Assembly (NCBI RefSeq): GCF_003443655.1
Contig: NZ_CP031941.1
Span: 2,843,501 to 2,907,500 of the forward strand
Length of the DNA: 64,000 bases
From: Nostoc sphaeroides
GTDB lineage: Bacteria > Cyanobacteriota > Cyanobacteriia > Cyanobacteriales > Nostocaceae
Reading direction: 5' to 3'
Shown: positions 1-9,593 of the stretch, piece by piece
Position numbering within the stretch: the stretch's first letter is position 1
Layout: every line of letters begins with the position of its first letter
Notes under the pieces: generated by a model
Seen by the model: the letters and a program-made list of their open reading frames with translations, nothing else
Databases searched by the model: none
Told to the model about the DNA's origin: nothing
Translations under genes and position numbers: made by a program

Positions 1-1751
1 ACAGATTTCATCCGCTTTTTACCTTTTGCTTGCTTCTGTAATAGTTTCTTCTTCCGACTGATGTCACCACCGTAGCACTTAGCTAACACATCTTTTCGCA
101 AAGCGGGGATGTGTTCGCTGGCGATAACTTTACTGCCAATAGATGCCTGAATTGGCACTTTAAATTGATGGCGGGGAATTAGTTCCTTGAGTTTTTCTGC
201 CATTGCCCGCCCGACGTTGTAAGCTTTATCCCGATGCACAATCATCGCCAAGGAATCCACGGGATCGCCGTTGATCATAATATCCAGCTTCACCAAAGGA
301 TTTTCACGGTAGCCGATAATGTGATATTCCATACTAGCGTAACCGCGCGATCGCGACTTCATTTGATCAAAAAAGTCAGTCACAACTTCCGCCAACGGTA
401 GCTCATACGTAAGTGTGGTTCGTCCTTGGGTGAGATATTTCATATCTTTGAAGATGCCACGGCGGTTTTGTGACAACTCCATCAAGCTGCCAACATAAGT
501 TTCCGGGGTAATCATCTCTACTTGGACGTAGGGTTCTTCAATTCTTTCGCGATCGTTGGGAGAAGGTAAGCGGCTAGGATTATCGATGTATAGTTCCTCA
601 CCTTTGAGGGTAATCACCTTATAAACCACCGAGGGGGCTGTAATGATTAAATCTAGGTTATACTCCCGCTCTAGACGTTCCTGAACAATTTCCATGTGCA
701 GCAAGCCCAAGAATCCGCAACGGAAGCCAAACCCCATCGCGCTGGAAGTTTCTGGTTCGTAATGCAGTGCTGCGTCGTTGAGTTCGAGCTTTTCTAAGGC
801 TTCCCGTAAATCTTCAAATTGATCAGCATCAATGGGGAACATCCCGCAAAAAACCATTGGGTTCGCTTCTGCGTAACCTGGTAAAGGTGACTCAGCTTTC
901 GCCTTACTGAGGGTAATTGTGTCTCCTACCCGTGCATCAGCTACAGCTTTAATTGCCGCTCCTAAATAGCCTACTTCACCAGCGTGGAGTTCATCAACTT
1001 GCTTTTGAGTGGGAGAAAGAACGCCTAACTCATCAATTTCAAATTCTTTACCCGATGCCATTAAATGGATGCGATCGCCTTTTTTCACAGTGCCATCCAT
1101 CACCCGGAAATATACAATTACTCCTCGGTAACTGTCGTAATAGCTATCAAAAATTAATGCTCGTAAGCGTTCATTTATGGTATTTGGCGGTGGTGGTATC
1201 CGCTCCACAACTGCTTCTAAAATCTCATTAATACCAATTCCTTCTTTAGCAGAAGCCAGAATCGCACCACTGCAATCTAAACCGATAATTTCTTCAATTT
1301 CGCCAATTACCCTTTCTGGTTCAGATCCAGGCAAATCGATTTTATTCAAAACCGGAATAATTTCCAGGTTATTCTCTAACGCTAAATATACATTCGCCAA
1401 AGTTTGCGCCTCCACACCTTGAGACGCATCTACTACCAATAGCGCTCCTTCACAAGCAACAAGAGAGCGAGAAACTTCATACGAGAAATCCACATGTCCT
1501 GGAGTATCAATTAAGTTCAGCACATACTGCTGACCATCCTTAGCCGTGTAATTCATTCGGGCAGCTTGCAGCTTAATTGTAATGCCGCGCTCCCGTTCCA
1601 GATCCATGTTGTCGAGAAACTGTTCCTTCATCTGTCGGTCTTCAACAGTGCCAGTAGCTTGTAGCAAGCGATCGGCGAGGGTTGATTTCCCGTGGTCGAT
1701 GTGAGCAATAATACAAAAATTGCGAATGCGAACTGCGGGAACGTCAGTCAT
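1..1751 (-). CDS. lepA: Elongation factor 4 (LepA), 3' end cut by window edge
   Basis: Ribosome-associated translational GTPase that back-translocates or remodels stalled ribosomes. Reading leftwards from ATG at 1751 the protein starts [20 protein letters not shown]. The GTPase signature is complete: P-loop [10 protein letters not shown]2 region with RGITIK, G3 DTPGHVDF, G4 NKID and G5 SAK. About 583 residues are visible of a family norm near 603, so only about 20 C-terminal residues lie outside the window. The downstream domains (EF-G-like III and V, and the LepA-specific C-terminal domain with basic [11 protein letters not shown] and [20 protein letters not shown]) are present. No neighbour shares its strand nearby, so it appears to be transcribed alone. 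Identification is by motif recognition and is secure. Confidence 0.97.
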   Translation of the reverse strand, partial: MTDVPAVRIRNFCIIAHIDHGKSTLADRLLQATGTVEDRQMKEQFLDNMDLERERGITIKLQAARMNYTAKDGQQYVLNLIDTPGHVDFSYEVSRSLVACEGALLVVDASQGVEAQTLANVYLALENNLEIIPVLNKIDLPGSEPERVIGEIEEIIGLDCSGAILASAKEGIGINEILEAVVERIPPPPNTINERLRALIFDSYYDSYRGVIVYFRVMDGTVKKGDRIHLMASGKEFEIDELGVLSPTQKQVDELHAGEVGYLGAAIKAVADARVGDTITLSKAKAESPLPGYAEANPMVFCGMFPIDADQFEDLREALEKLELNDAALHYEPETSSAMGFGFRCGFLGLLHMEIVQERLEREYNLDLIITAPSVVYKVITLKGEELYIDNPSRLPSPNDRERIEEPYVQVEMITPETYVGSLMELSQNRRGIFKDMKYLTQGRTTLTYELPLAEVVTDFFDQMKSRSRGYASMEYHIIGYRENPLVKLDIMINGDPVDSLAMIVHRDKAYNVGRAMAEKLKELIPRHQFKVPIQASIGSKVIASEHIPALRKDVLAKCYGGDISRKKKLLQKQAKGKKRMKS

Positions 1752-1842
1752 ATACTATCTTTGCCTTAGCAGCAACCAAAGTTAAAAGAGCAATTTACTT
1801 AATGTATTTTAATGCTTTCTTAGCCAAGACGCTGCTTTTAAT

Positions 1843-1959
1843 GGGGACTAGGGACTGGGGACTGGGGACTGGGGACTGGGGACTGGGGACTAGGGACTGG
1901 GGACTGGGGACTAGGGACTAGGGACTAGGGACTGGGGACTAGGGACTAGGGACTAGGGA
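1843..1959. repeat. Heptanucleotide minisatellite (GGGGACT/AGGGACT)n
   Basis: About 16-17 head-to-tail copies of a 7-base unit alternating between GGGGACT and AGGGACT, just upstream of lepA. Related heptamer tracts recur in the window (around 23263-23305 and 50981-51110). Short tandemly repeated repetitive sequences of this size are typical of heterocystous cyanobacteria. No coding potential is seen. Confidence 0.93.
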
Positions 1960-2382
1960 AGAGTTTTCCTAACCTAATCTCTAATACCCAGTCCCCAATC
2001 CCCCTCTTTACCCCGTCTTTAACTTTTGATCTCAATAGGTGGACTTTTAAGAATATTATGAAAGTCTATTTGTCGTTGCTAGTATTCAACAGCTAGGAGC
2101 GTACAATAAATGTAAATAAGTACATGTAGGGATCATGTAGGGATCATGGATAATTACCACCCGTAATTCCCCGTAATCACTGATTTATCGGCAAAACTTC
2201 TAAAGCCATTGTCTAGTAAGTTATATGAAAAATGCGATTTAAAACTTAAAGCTGTTACTTTGGTGCTATTTCAGGGAACTATGTAAATGTCCCGTTGAAG
2301 ATTTTCAGTGAATTAGCCCAAATTATGCATATAACTACTTTACAAAGCTTTAGACAAAATCAATTCAGAGTATATCAAATCT
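1960..2382. other. Intergenic, no gene seen
   Basis: About 420 bases between the minisatellite and the next gene. Visible content is a C-rich stretch (cagtccccaatccccctc) and a direct repeat of CATGTAGGGAT near 2123-2145. I found no ORF, RNA gene or clear terminator. The promoter of the small protein at 2383 must lie here, but no sigma70 hexamer pair is convincing. Confidence 0.5.
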
Positions 2383-2619
2383 ATGAATATGCAAGAGAAA
2401 ACTACCGAAGCGGAAAACACACCAACCGATAAGGTAGAAATTGCTGTCCGCCTGGACTCCGAGCTACTAGAGCAAATTCAGCATCTCACTAATGACCCAA
2501 GTAAAGTGATTGAGGTGGCAATTCGCCAGTGGTTGCGGGGTGAAATCCTTAGAGATGACGAACTGACGCGCACCCCTGTGCGTACTCCCGTTCCTCCTCG
2601 GGGTGAATGGAATGATTGA
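2383..2619 (+). CDS. Small ribbon-helix-helix (CopG/Arc-like) protein, hypothetical
   Basis: A 78-residue soluble acidic protein. Residues 18-50 (VEIAVRLDSELLEQIQHL followed by a second helix ending IEVAIRQWLRG) fit a beta strand plus two helices, the ribbon-helix-helix pattern of CopG-type DNA-binding proteins and antitoxins. The tail is Pro/Arg-rich (RTPVRTPVPPRGEW). Upstream of ATG 2383 there is no strong Shine-Dalgarno. No toxin-like partner follows: the next gene is a histidine kinase 170 bases away. I infer a small regulator; a role as a free-standing antitoxin is possible but unsupported. Confidence 0.7.
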   Translation: MNMQEKTTEAENTPTDKVEIAVRLDSELLEQIQHLTNDPSKVIEVAIRQWLRGEILRDDELTRTPVRTPVPPRGEWND

Positions 2620-2789
2620 CGCTATTAATCAGCTGTCAATGGAAGTCAAAAAGTAAAGTTTGCCAATTTGGATTTCAGATCACCAAGAAATACTCAATAA
2701 AAAACGAAAAAGCTGTAAGAATTTATGCAAAAATTTGAGCAGCTTTAGTAAAATTACGGTCGGATACCCTTTGTCATCCAACTCAATTA

Positions 2790-4553
2790 ATGACTATTAC
2801 TGCCAATTCCCAATTGTCAAATGTATTTCCCCAAAAGCTGGAATCTATTACCAGCAAGATTGATGGCTCATTACCAACTCTAGGATCTGAGTTGGTGTAT
2901 ACACAAGATCGGGCAGGGCGCTATCTGACCTTTTATTGGCAGCACAGCGAACTGCTGGGGTTAAATAGCGAGAAAATAGTTGAGGAGCTAAACCAGACTC
3001 AAACCTTTGCCCCAGTGGATAAGGTTAGTTACTTGGAACGATCGCACCGAATTTTAACAAGCTTGGTGCCAGAAAGGTTTCAGTGTTGGTTTAGCTACCA
3101 GCAGGAATTATTTGAGTTGGACTTGGTGATTAGTCCAATTATGCCGAGTTTGGGAACAACTGCCACTACAGTTTTAGTGATGGGACGGTTGGTGCAAGCG
3201 ACACTCAACAAAAAACAAGTGCCTGTGGCATCAAAAATGCCCACACAAATAGAGTTGGCAATAAGATCGCAGCAACACCAAAAACGAGTCAATCGGATTA
3301 CCAAAAATATCCGGCGGACGTTGGATTTAGATATTATTTGGCAGCAAACAGTTGATAGTTTGGGGAAAGCACTGCGGCTAGAACGCTGTATTATTTGTCC
3401 TTATCAGCCCTCTAGCTCAAAAGTGGAGGTGAAGGCTGAGTATCACCAGGCAGCACTCAAATCAATGCTTGGCTTAGAAATAGATATAGCTTCAGAGGCT
3501 GCCTTTGCTCAAGCTTTGGCAACCCTAGAACCAGTTGTAATGGAAGTGTCTGGATACGCACAGTCTGGGCGGCAGAAAACTTTGGTGATTGCAACTTGCT
3601 ATCAAGACCAGGCTAATGGATTGGTTGCCTTGAGTTGGCAGGATGAATGCTACACATTATCAGAATCAGAATTAGAACTGGCAAAAGAAGCAGCAGATCA
3701 ATTGGGAACTGCGATCGCTCATGCTACTTTATATGAAGAATTAGAAGTAGCGCGTCAAAAAGCCGAAGAAGCTTCCCGTCTCAAAAGCGAGTTTCTGGCT
3801 AATGTATCCCATGAAATTCGGACTCCCCTCAACGGCATGATTGGCTTCTTGAAGCTGATTTTGGAAGGGATGGCAGATGATCCAGAAGAACAAAACCAGT
3901 TTTTGTCAGAAGCTCACCAATTATCGATACATCTGCTAAATATTATCAACGACATTTTGGACATCGCTAAAATCGAAGCTGGCAAAATGGAGCTAGCTTA
4001 CGCTCCAGTCAAGCTAGATGAGCTATTCCATGATGTCGAAAATTTCATGCGTCCCCAAGCAGAAATGAGAAATCTCAGCTTCCAGATGCAAATGCCTCCT
4101 ACCTCCGATGAAATCATTGTCCAAAGCAACTATCAACGGTTGCTACAAGTTATGCTCAATTTGGTAGGTAATGCCATCAAATTTACCCATGAGGGTGGTG
4201 TCACCGTCAGCGCCGATTTAGTAATCAAAAAGGCGAACTTTCAAGATCAGCAGTTTCCTGGCATGGTGAAAGTACGTGTAGCTGACACTGGTATTGGTGT
4301 TTCTTTAGACAAACAAGATAAACTGTTTCAATTATTCTCTCAGGTGGATGGTTCCCGCACTCGCCACTACGGCGGCACAGGTTTAGGATTGGCAATATCC
4401 CAAAAGCTAGTGGAGGCAATGGGCGGGGAGGTACATTTTTATAGTCTAGGTGAAGGACTTGGTTCAACAGTCACATTCACCGTACCACTATATCAACAAC
4501 CAGTCATGGTTTCATCTAATGATGGCGACTCAACAAATAGTGCTGAATGTTAG
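2790..4553 (+). CDS. GAF-domain sensor histidine kinase
   Basis: A 587-residue cytoplasmic two-component sensor kinase. The N-terminal 120 residues are PAS-like (VYTQDRAGRYLTFYWQHSEL). Residues about 165-310 form a GAF domain. A coiled linker (YEELEVARQKAEEASRLKSE) leads into HisKA, with phospho-acceptor His341 in NVSHEIRTPLNG. The HATPase domain follows, with N box MLNLVGNAIKF (about residue 453), G1 DTGIGV (about 499) and G2 GGTGLGLAIS. There is no transmembrane segment and no receiver domain, so the partner response regulator is elsewhere. The signal sensed is unknown; GAF cysteines typical of a phytochrome chromophore site were not recognised. ATG 2790 is the first in-frame methionine giving the full PAS-like region. 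Confidence 0.92.
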   Translation: MTITANSQLSNVFPQKLESITSKIDGSLPTLGSELVYTQDRAGRYLTFYWQHSELLGLNSEKIVEELNQTQTFAPVDKVSYLERSHRILTSLVPERFQCWFSYQQELFELDLVISPIMPSLGTTATTVLVMGRLVQATLNKKQVPVASKMPTQIELAIRSQQHQKRVNRITKNIRRTLDLDIIWQQTVDSLGKALRLERCIICPYQPSSSKVEVKAEYHQAALKSMLGLEIDIASEAAFAQALATLEPVVMEVSGYAQSGRQKTLVIATCYQDQANGLVALSWQDECYTLSESELELAKEAADQLGTAIAHATLYEELEVARQKAEEASRLKSEFLANVSHEIRTPLNGMIGFLKLILEGMADDPEEQNQFLSEAHQLSIHLLNIINDILDIAKIEAGKMELAYAPVKLDELFHDVENFMRPQAEMRNLSFQMQMPPTSDEIIVQSNYQRLLQVMLNLVGNAIKFTHEGGVTVSADLVIKKANFQDQQFPGMVKVRVADTGIGVSLDKQDKLFQLFSQVDGSRTRHYGGTGLGLAISQKLVEAMGGEVHFYSLGEGLGSTVTFTVPLYQQPVMVSSNDGDSTNSAEC

Positions 4554-4634
4554 TCATTGGTCATTGGTCATTGGTCATTAGTCATTTGGAAGATTACCAG
4601 TACTGGGTTTTGAGTTTTAAAGTTTAAAGCTTTT

Positions 4635-4859
4635 AGGACTTACGCACTTTACAAACTTAGCATCTTATGATTATCAAGCTTATTAACATAAAAGTCTTGC
4701 CCTACCTCGTTCCTGGGCTGCTGCCTGGGAATGTGACACTTGAAGGCTCTGCCTCCTGTCAAACAAAGGAGGCAGAGCCTCCCGAATAGCATTACAAGGC
4801 AGCAGCCCAGGAACGAGAAATGATGCACACTTTATTATGTCTGTCAATGCGTAAGTCCT
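4635..4859. mobile_element. Non-autonomous element (MITE-like) with 12-bp ends and 7-bp target duplication
   Basis: The ends are perfect inverted repeats: AGGACTTACGCA (4635-4646) and TGCGTAAGTCCT (4848-4859). The element is flanked by the 7-base direct repeat AGCTTTT (4628-4634 and 4860-4866), which is good evidence of insertion. The inside is a nested palindrome: CTCGTTCCTGGGCTGCTGCC pairs with its complement near 4797-4817, and an inner stem GGCTCTGCCTCC pairs with GGAGGCAGAGCC. No ORF is present, so any transposase must act in trans. Confidence 0.88.
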
Positions 4860-4866
4860 AGCTTTT

Positions 4867-5277
4867 TAGTAATTTAATAAGCATATTGGGCATGGGGTCT
4901 TGGGAAAAAACTTCCTTGTCTTCACCTCCTAGCGTTCTCTTCAGGACTTAAACCGCTAAAGTAGAGTAGGAGGGCTTGTACAAGAAATTGTTCAGCTAAT
5001 CTAATATGAAGTTGCTAAAACCAGCAGGGGTTTAGTCAAAAGTCATTAAAAACTGACACCTGACAATCTAGCGGCAATTAGATTTAGGAGCGATTTAACA
5101 AAGCTGGAAAACAAAATTTTGGATAATGGTTAATGACTAACCACGCATAGAGCATAGAGATCATTATTATTCAATGCCCCATGTCCAATGCCCCATGACG
5201 GCAGTTGCTCCACTTGGGGACACCCCAAGACCGCACTACCTCCCCAATCCCCATCATTAACTTAGCAGGTCTAAACT
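4867..5277. other. Intergenic, no gene seen
   Basis: About 410 bases of low-complexity, mostly AT-rich sequence holding short repeats of AATGCCCCATG type near 5173-5198 and an imperfect hairpin TGGGGACACCCCA at 5215-5227. No ORF or RNA gene could be supported. The promoter of the NifU-like gene should lie in the right-hand part. Confidence 0.45.
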
Positions 5278-5508
5278 ATGGAACTCACAATTGACAACGT
5301 TGAAACAGTTTTAGATGAAATGCGCCCTTATCTGATGTCTGATGGCGGCAATGTGGAACTCGTAGAACTCGATGGGCCTATTGTAAAACTGCGCCTGCAA
5401 GGTGCCTGTGGTTCTTGCCCCAGTTCTGCAATGACTCTGAGAATGGGTATTGAGCGCCGCTTAAAGGAAATGATTCCCGAAATTGCAGAAATTGAACAAG
5501 TGGTGTAA
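5278..5508 (+). CDS. NifU-like C-terminal-domain Fe-S scaffold protein (Nfu/CnfU type)
   Basis: A 76-residue protein made only of the NifU C-terminal (Nfu) domain. The key motif [18 protein letters not shown] holds the CxxC cysteine pair (C-G-S-C) that binds a transient Fe-S cluster across a dimer. In cyanobacteria and plastids such stand-alone Nfu proteins (CnfU/NfuA) pass clusters to photosystem I and ferredoxin. The sequence [17 protein letters not shown] before the CxxC is also characteristic. It is single-domain and full-length for the class. The next gene starts 78 bases downstream beyond a hairpin, so the two may be separate transcripts. Confidence 0.95.
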   Translation: MELTIDNVETVLDEMRPYLMSDGGNVELVELDGPIVKLRLQGACGSCPSSAMTLRMGIERRLKEMIPEIAEIEQVV

Positions 5509-5512
5509 AAGT

Positions 5513-5582
5513 TAGGAGTTAGGAGTTAGGAGTTATGAGTTTTGATTCAACTCCTAACTCCTTATTCTTAACTCCTAACTAT
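5513..5582. repeat. Inverted heptamer repeat (TTAGGAG)n ... (CTCCTAA)n
   Basis: Three copies of TTAGGAG are followed after about 20 bases by the complementary CTCCTAACTCC and AACTCCTAAC, which can fold into a long stem directly after the nfu stop codon. The same heptamer forms the array at 50981-51110. It may stabilise or terminate the nfu transcript; that is inference, since no T-run follows. Confidence 0.7.
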
Positions 5583-5586
5583 TCCT

Positions 5587-7821
5587 ATGTCCCATCCTCT
5601 TTACATCGCTTTTATCTGGCATCAACATCAGCCTCTGTACAAATCTCCTGGCAGCGGCGTTTCGCTATCTCCGAGTCAGCAGTACCGACTTCCTTGGGTA
5701 CGTTTGCATGGGACTAAAGATTATTTGGATTTGGTATTGCTCTTAGAGCGGTATCCTAAGTTACACCAAACGGTGAATTTAGTACCATCGCTGATATTGC
5801 AACTTGAAGATTATATTGCTGGCACTGCTTTTGACCCTTACCTCACAGCCAGCTTGACACCGGATGAACAACTCACGCAGCAACAGCGCGAATTTATTAT
5901 CCAACACTTTTTCGATGCCAATCATCATACTCTAATTGACCCTCATCCCCGTTATGCCGAGTTGTACCAGCAAAGGCAGGAAAAAGGGCAAGCTTGGTGT
6001 TTAGCAAATTGGGAATTGCCAGATTATGGCGATTTGCTAGCTTGGCACAATTTGGCTTGGATCGATCCTCTGTTTTGGGATGACCCGGAAATTGCTACTT
6101 GGTTAAAACAGGGTCGGAATTTTACTTTAAGCGATCGCCAGCGCATTTATTCCAAACAACGAGAAATTCTCAGCCGCATTATCCCCCAACATCGCAAAAT
6201 GCAGGAAGCGGGGCAGCTAGAAGTTACCACCACGCCTTACACTCACCCGATTTTACCTTTGCTAGCTGATACTAACTCTGGTCGGGTAGCTGTGCCCAAT
6301 ATGACACTACCTAAGCAGCGTTTTCAGTGGTCAGAAGATATTCCTCGCCACTTGCGGAAAGCTTGGAACTTTTATAAAGAACGCTTTGGACAGATACCTC
6401 GTGGTTTGTGGCCTTCGGAACAATCAGTAAGTCCGGCAATACTTCCAGATATTATTAACCAAGGATATAAGTGGATATGCTCAGATGAAGCCGTTTTGGG
6501 ATGGACGCTGAAACACTTTTTTCATCGGGATGGGGCAGGGAATGTACAGCAACCAGAACTATTGTATCGACCCTATCGCCTGCAAACTGCCGAGGGTGAC
6601 TTGTCAATTGTGTTTCGTGACCACAGATTATCAGATTTAATTGGCTTTACTTATAGCGCGATGCCTGCAAAAAAGGCAGCGGCGGATTTAGTGGGACATT
6701 TGCAAGCGATCGCTAAAATGCAAAGAGAAAGTCAAAGTGAAGAACCTTGGCTAGTTACCATCGCTTTGGATGGGGAGAATTGCTGGGAATTTTATCCCGA
6801 AGATGGGAAACCCTTCTTAGAAGCTTTATATCAAAGTTTGAGCGATGAACCCCGCCTCAAACTCGTCACCGTCTCCGAATTTCTCGAAGAATTTCCAGCC
6901 ACAGCTACCATTCCCGGAGGACAACTACATAGTGGTTCTTGGGTAGATGGCAGTTTCACCACTTGGATCGGCGATCCCGCCAAAAATCGTGCTTGGGATT
7001 ACTTGACAGAAGCTAGAGTTATGCTTGCAAGTCATCCTGAAGCGACGGAAGAAAACAACCCAGAAGCATGGGAAGCGTTGTATGCCGCAGAGGGTTCAGA
7101 CTGGTTTTGGTGGTTTGGTGCAGGACACTCCTCAAATCAGGATGCCATTTTTGACGGGTTGTTTCGAGAACATCTGTTTGGCATTTACAAGGCATTAAAT
7201 GAACCTGTACCGCCCTATCTCAAGCAACCAGTGGAAGTCCACGAAGCACAGACAAACCACACCCCACAAGGGTTTATTCATCCCGTCATCGATGGTAAAG
7301 GTGATGAACAAGATTGGGACAAAGCTGGACGCATAGAAATCGGCGGGGCGCGAGGGACGATGCACAATAGCAGTGTTATCCAGCGACTTTGGTATGGGGT
7401 GGATCACCTCAATTTCTATGTGCGGCTGGACTTTAAAGGTGGTGTTGCACCAGGGCGGGATTTTCCAGCAGAGTTGAATTTACTGTGGTTCTATCCAGAA
7501 AAAACAATGGTTAACAGCCCAGTTCCTTTGGCAGATTTACCAGATGCAGCCCCACTTAATTACCATTTCCATCATCTTTTAGAAGTTAACTTGCTGACGC
7601 AATCGATTCAATTTCGGGAAGCTGGAGACAATTATCAATGGCATCCCCGTTTCAGTCGCGCTCAAGTAGCTTTAAATAGTTGTTTAGAGTTGGCAGTCCC
7701 GTGGGCAGATTTGCAAGTTCCGCCAGATTATCCCCTACGCCTGATTTTGGTGCTTGCAGATGAAGGGCGTTTTTGCAACTATTTACCAGAAAATGCTTTG
7801 ATTCCTATTGAAGTGCCTTAG
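5587..7821 (+). CDS. Glycoside hydrolase family 57 protein
   Basis: A 744-residue cytoplasmic alpha-glucan-active or related glycosidase. GH57 region 1 is visible at the N-terminus (YIAFIWHQHQPLY). The catalytic-nucleophile region is RGLWPSEQSVSP with Glu278, and the acid/base region is IALDGENCWE with Asp395. Together these define a retaining GH57 catalytic barrel in about residues 1-430. The C-terminal third (from about 560, FIHPVIDGKGDEQDWD) looks like the all-beta domain found after many cyanobacterial GH57 domains. Substrate cannot be decided from sequence; amylopullulanase, alpha-amylase and branching enzyme belong to the same family. ATG 5587 begins directly at the conserved HQHQP region. 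Confidence 0.93.
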   Translation: MSHPLYIAFIWHQHQPLYKSPGSGVSLSPSQQYRLPWVRLHGTKDYLDLVLLLERYPKLHQTVNLVPSLILQLEDYIAGTAFDPYLTASLTPDEQLTQQQREFIIQHFFDANHHTLIDPHPRYAELYQQRQEKGQAWCLANWELPDYGDLLAWHNLAWIDPLFWDDPEIATWLKQGRNFTLSDRQRIYSKQREILSRIIPQHRKMQEAGQLEVTTTPYTHPILPLLADTNSGRVAVPNMTLPKQRFQWSEDIPRHLRKAWNFYKERFGQIPRGLWPSEQSVSPAILPDIINQGYKWICSDEAVLGWTLKHFFHRDGAGNVQQPELLYRPYRLQTAEGDLSIVFRDHRLSDLIGFTYSAMPAKKAAADLVGHLQAIAKMQRESQSEEPWLVTIALDGENCWEFYPEDGKPFLEALYQSLSDEPRLKLVTVSEFLEEFPATATIPGGQLHSGSWVDGSFTTWIGDPAKNRAWDYLTEARVMLASHPEATEENNPEAWEALYAAEGSDWFWWFGAGHSSNQDAIFDGLFREHLFGIYKALNEPVPPYLKQPVEVHEAQTNHTPQGFIHPVIDGKGDEQDWDKAGRIEIGGARGTMHNSSVIQRLWYGVDHLNFYVRLDFKGGVAPGRDFPAELNLLWFYPEKTMVNSPVPLADLPDAAPLNYHFHHLLEVNLLTQSIQFREAGDNYQWHPRFSRAQVALNSCLELAVPWADLQVPPDYPLRLILVLADEGRFCNYLPENALIPIEVP

Positions 7822-7902
7822 AACTCAATAGATTTGGTGTTTAGGGACTGACAAATAAAAAAATATCCAATTAACTCCTGTGGGCTGGGCATCTTGCCCA
7901 TA

Positions 7903-8220
7903 GGTGTCAACTTAAGGTGAAAGCTGTTTCTAGACTGGCTTTTAGAGATCGCCTCCTTCGTCTCGTCGTCTCGTTCCCAGTCTCCGACTGGGAATGCCCC
8001 TCGTTGAGGCTCCGCCTCCCTTGCTGGCGGCAGAGCCGCCAAGAGCAGCATTTCCAGCCCAGAGGCTGGAAACTAGGTTTTAAAACAATACGGTTCAGTT
8101 AAGGATTTTTGGTACTAATTTTAGACCTGTAGAGACGCGAAATTTCGCGTCTTTACCAAGGTTTTTGGGCTTAACTGAACTGTATTGGGTTTTAAAAGAG
8201 TTTTAGCTTAAGTTGACACC
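7903..8220. mobile_element. Middle nested element, GTGTCAACTTAAG-end family
   Basis: The ends are perfect 14-base inverted repeats, GGTGTCAACTTAAG (7903-7916) and CTTAAGTTGACACC (8207-8220). The interior has the stems TCGTTCCCAGTCTCCGACTGGGAA and GGCGGCAGAGCCGCC, seen also in copies at 35955 and 43071. It lies inside the 7844-8302 element and is itself split by the 102-bp insertion at 8086-8187. Confidence 0.82.
8086..8187. mobile_element. Inner nested element, CAATACGG family, 10-bp target duplication
   Basis: A 102-base element with ends CAATACGGTTCAGTTAAG and CTTAACTGAACTGTATTG around the inner palindrome AGACGCGAAATTTCGCGTCT. It is flanked by exact 10-base duplications GGTTTTAAAA (8076-8085 and 8188-8197). 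By eye it is identical in every base to the copy at 56451-56552. Confidence 0.92.
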
Positions 8221-8525
8221 AATGGCAACATGAGCGCCCTATGGACTGGGCGCTCATGTTGCCCACCCCACAATATTGGATAATTTATTTCTTGGAGTTC
8301 CCTTACCTTAAGTTCACACAAATGATAGATATACGCCCCTACAGCCGATTCATGTGCGGCAAATAATTTTTACCCATATTTGATGTTATTTGTCAATCTG
8401 TAATTTCTACAAAAATTTATTTTTATTTGTTGAGGAACTTTGATGATTTGGCAAAGTTACAGTAATTTTACTGTCGCCCAAGAATATTTGTCGTAAGATT
8501 AGAAACATTTAAAAGCAGATATTCT

Positions 8526-9593
8526 ATGCTAATGGATCGCTTTTCTCAGAAAATAACGAATTCTCAAGAGAGCATTTCACCGCAAACTCAACTTGCTCAG
8601 ATGTGTGGCTCCAAGAAGCTATGGCGCGATCGCTATGAAATATTGCAAATTTTAGGTAGAGGTGGATTTGGAATCACGTTTTTAGCCAAAAATGCTGTAT
8701 TACCTGGGAATCCTCTGTGTGTTATTAAACAGCTTTGTCCGAAAGTGACTAATCCTCAAAGCTGGCAAAGGGCATGTCGGCGCTTTGAAAAAGAAGCAAG
8801 AACTTTGGGGCAACTCGGTAGTCATTCGCAAATCCCCATGCTATTAGACTACTTTCAGGCGAATGGAGAGTTTTTTTTAATTCAAGAATACATACCAGGT
8901 TTGACTTTAGCACGAGAAGTGCGGCAAACTGGCCCCAAAAGTGAAGCATCAGTTAAACAGTTTTTGCAAGAATTATTACCTGTATTACAGTATCTTCATA
9001 AACATCATGTAATTCATCGGGATATTAAACCACAGAATTTATTGCGGTGTGAATATGACAGGCGAATAGTGCTGATTGATTTTGGGGCGGTGAAAGAGCA
9101 ATTAGCTGATGCTTGTGAAAACTCTCCCAATCAAGTTGCAAACACCAACTTTATCGGAACCAGGGGATTTGCACCACCAGAACAGTTTTCTCTACGTCCA
9201 GTTTATGCCAGTGATATTTATGCACTGGGTATAACTTGTATTTTTATGTTGACTGCTAAAAGTCCTTTAGAATTTGATTACGATGCAAATACTGGTGAAA
9301 TATGCTGGCGAAAAGAAGTAAATATTAGCAATAGTTTCGCTCAGATTTTAGGAAAAATGGTGAAAATTTCGTTAAACGAGCGGTTTAAGACTGCCGATGA
9401 AGTGATGAAAGCTTTAGGTAATGAAAACTATTTGTCTACTTTAGCTGACTGTCTAACTACCCAAAAATTAAATAATAAAAGTATTGCACAACACGGAAAT
9501 TTCCACGAAATTCCTGATGTACCTGATGTATATATACCACCTGTAGCTAGAACTGCAAGTGCTATTCGGAAATGGAGAGGAAGATCGAAGTAA
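8526..9593 (+). CDS. Serine/threonine protein kinase (PknB/Hanks type)
   Basis: A 355-residue Hanks-type kinase. The glycine loop is GRGGFGITFLAKN, with lysine in VIKQL. The catalytic loop is HRDIKPQNLL (Asp at about residue 165), the DFG motif is IDFGAVK, and the activation segment GTRGFAPPEQ is followed by SDIYALGITC. The kinase domain covers about residues 35-305; the remaining 50 residues are polar with a basic tail (SAIRKWRGRSK). There is no transmembrane helix or sensory repeat, so it is probably soluble. ATG at 8526 or 8532 are both possible starts. A related kinase follows 400 bases downstream on the same strand, but with its own long leader. Confidence 0.94.
   Translation: MLMDRFSQKITNSQESISPQTQLAQMCGSKKLWRDRYEILQILGRGGFGITFLAKNAVLPGNPLCVIKQLCPKVTNPQSWQRACRRFEKEARTLGQLGSHSQIPMLLDYFQANGEFFLIQEYIPGLTLAREVRQTGPKSEASVKQFLQELLPVLQYLHKHHVIHRDIKPQNLLRCEYDRRIVLIDFGAVKEQLADACENSPNQVANTNFIGTRGFAPPEQFSLRPVYASDIYALGITCIFMLTAKSPLEFDYDANTGEICWRKEVNISNSFAQILGKMVKISLNERFKTADEVMKALGNENYLSTLADCLTTQKLNNKSIAQHGNFHEIPDVPDVYIPPVARTASAIRKWRGRSK

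Larger units (their letters stand above)
7844..8302. mobile_element. Outer layer of a three-deep nested element (GGGACT ends, TTA flanks)
   Basis: The left end GGGACTGACAAATAAAAAAA and the right end (complement GGGAACTCCAAGAAATAAAT) form imperfect inverted repeats of about 40 bases that include TATCCAA. TTA stands on both sides (7841-7843 and 8303-8305). The same pair of ends with TTA flanks recurs at 20959-21100, and a lone right end lies near 50888-50920. Two further elements sit inside this one (7903-8220 and 8086-8187). No coding sequence is present. Confidence 0.75.

Noticed and set aside
2660..2863. 67-residue ORF overlapping the start of the GAF kinase
   Set aside because: It overlaps a well-supported gene in another frame and has no recognisable features.
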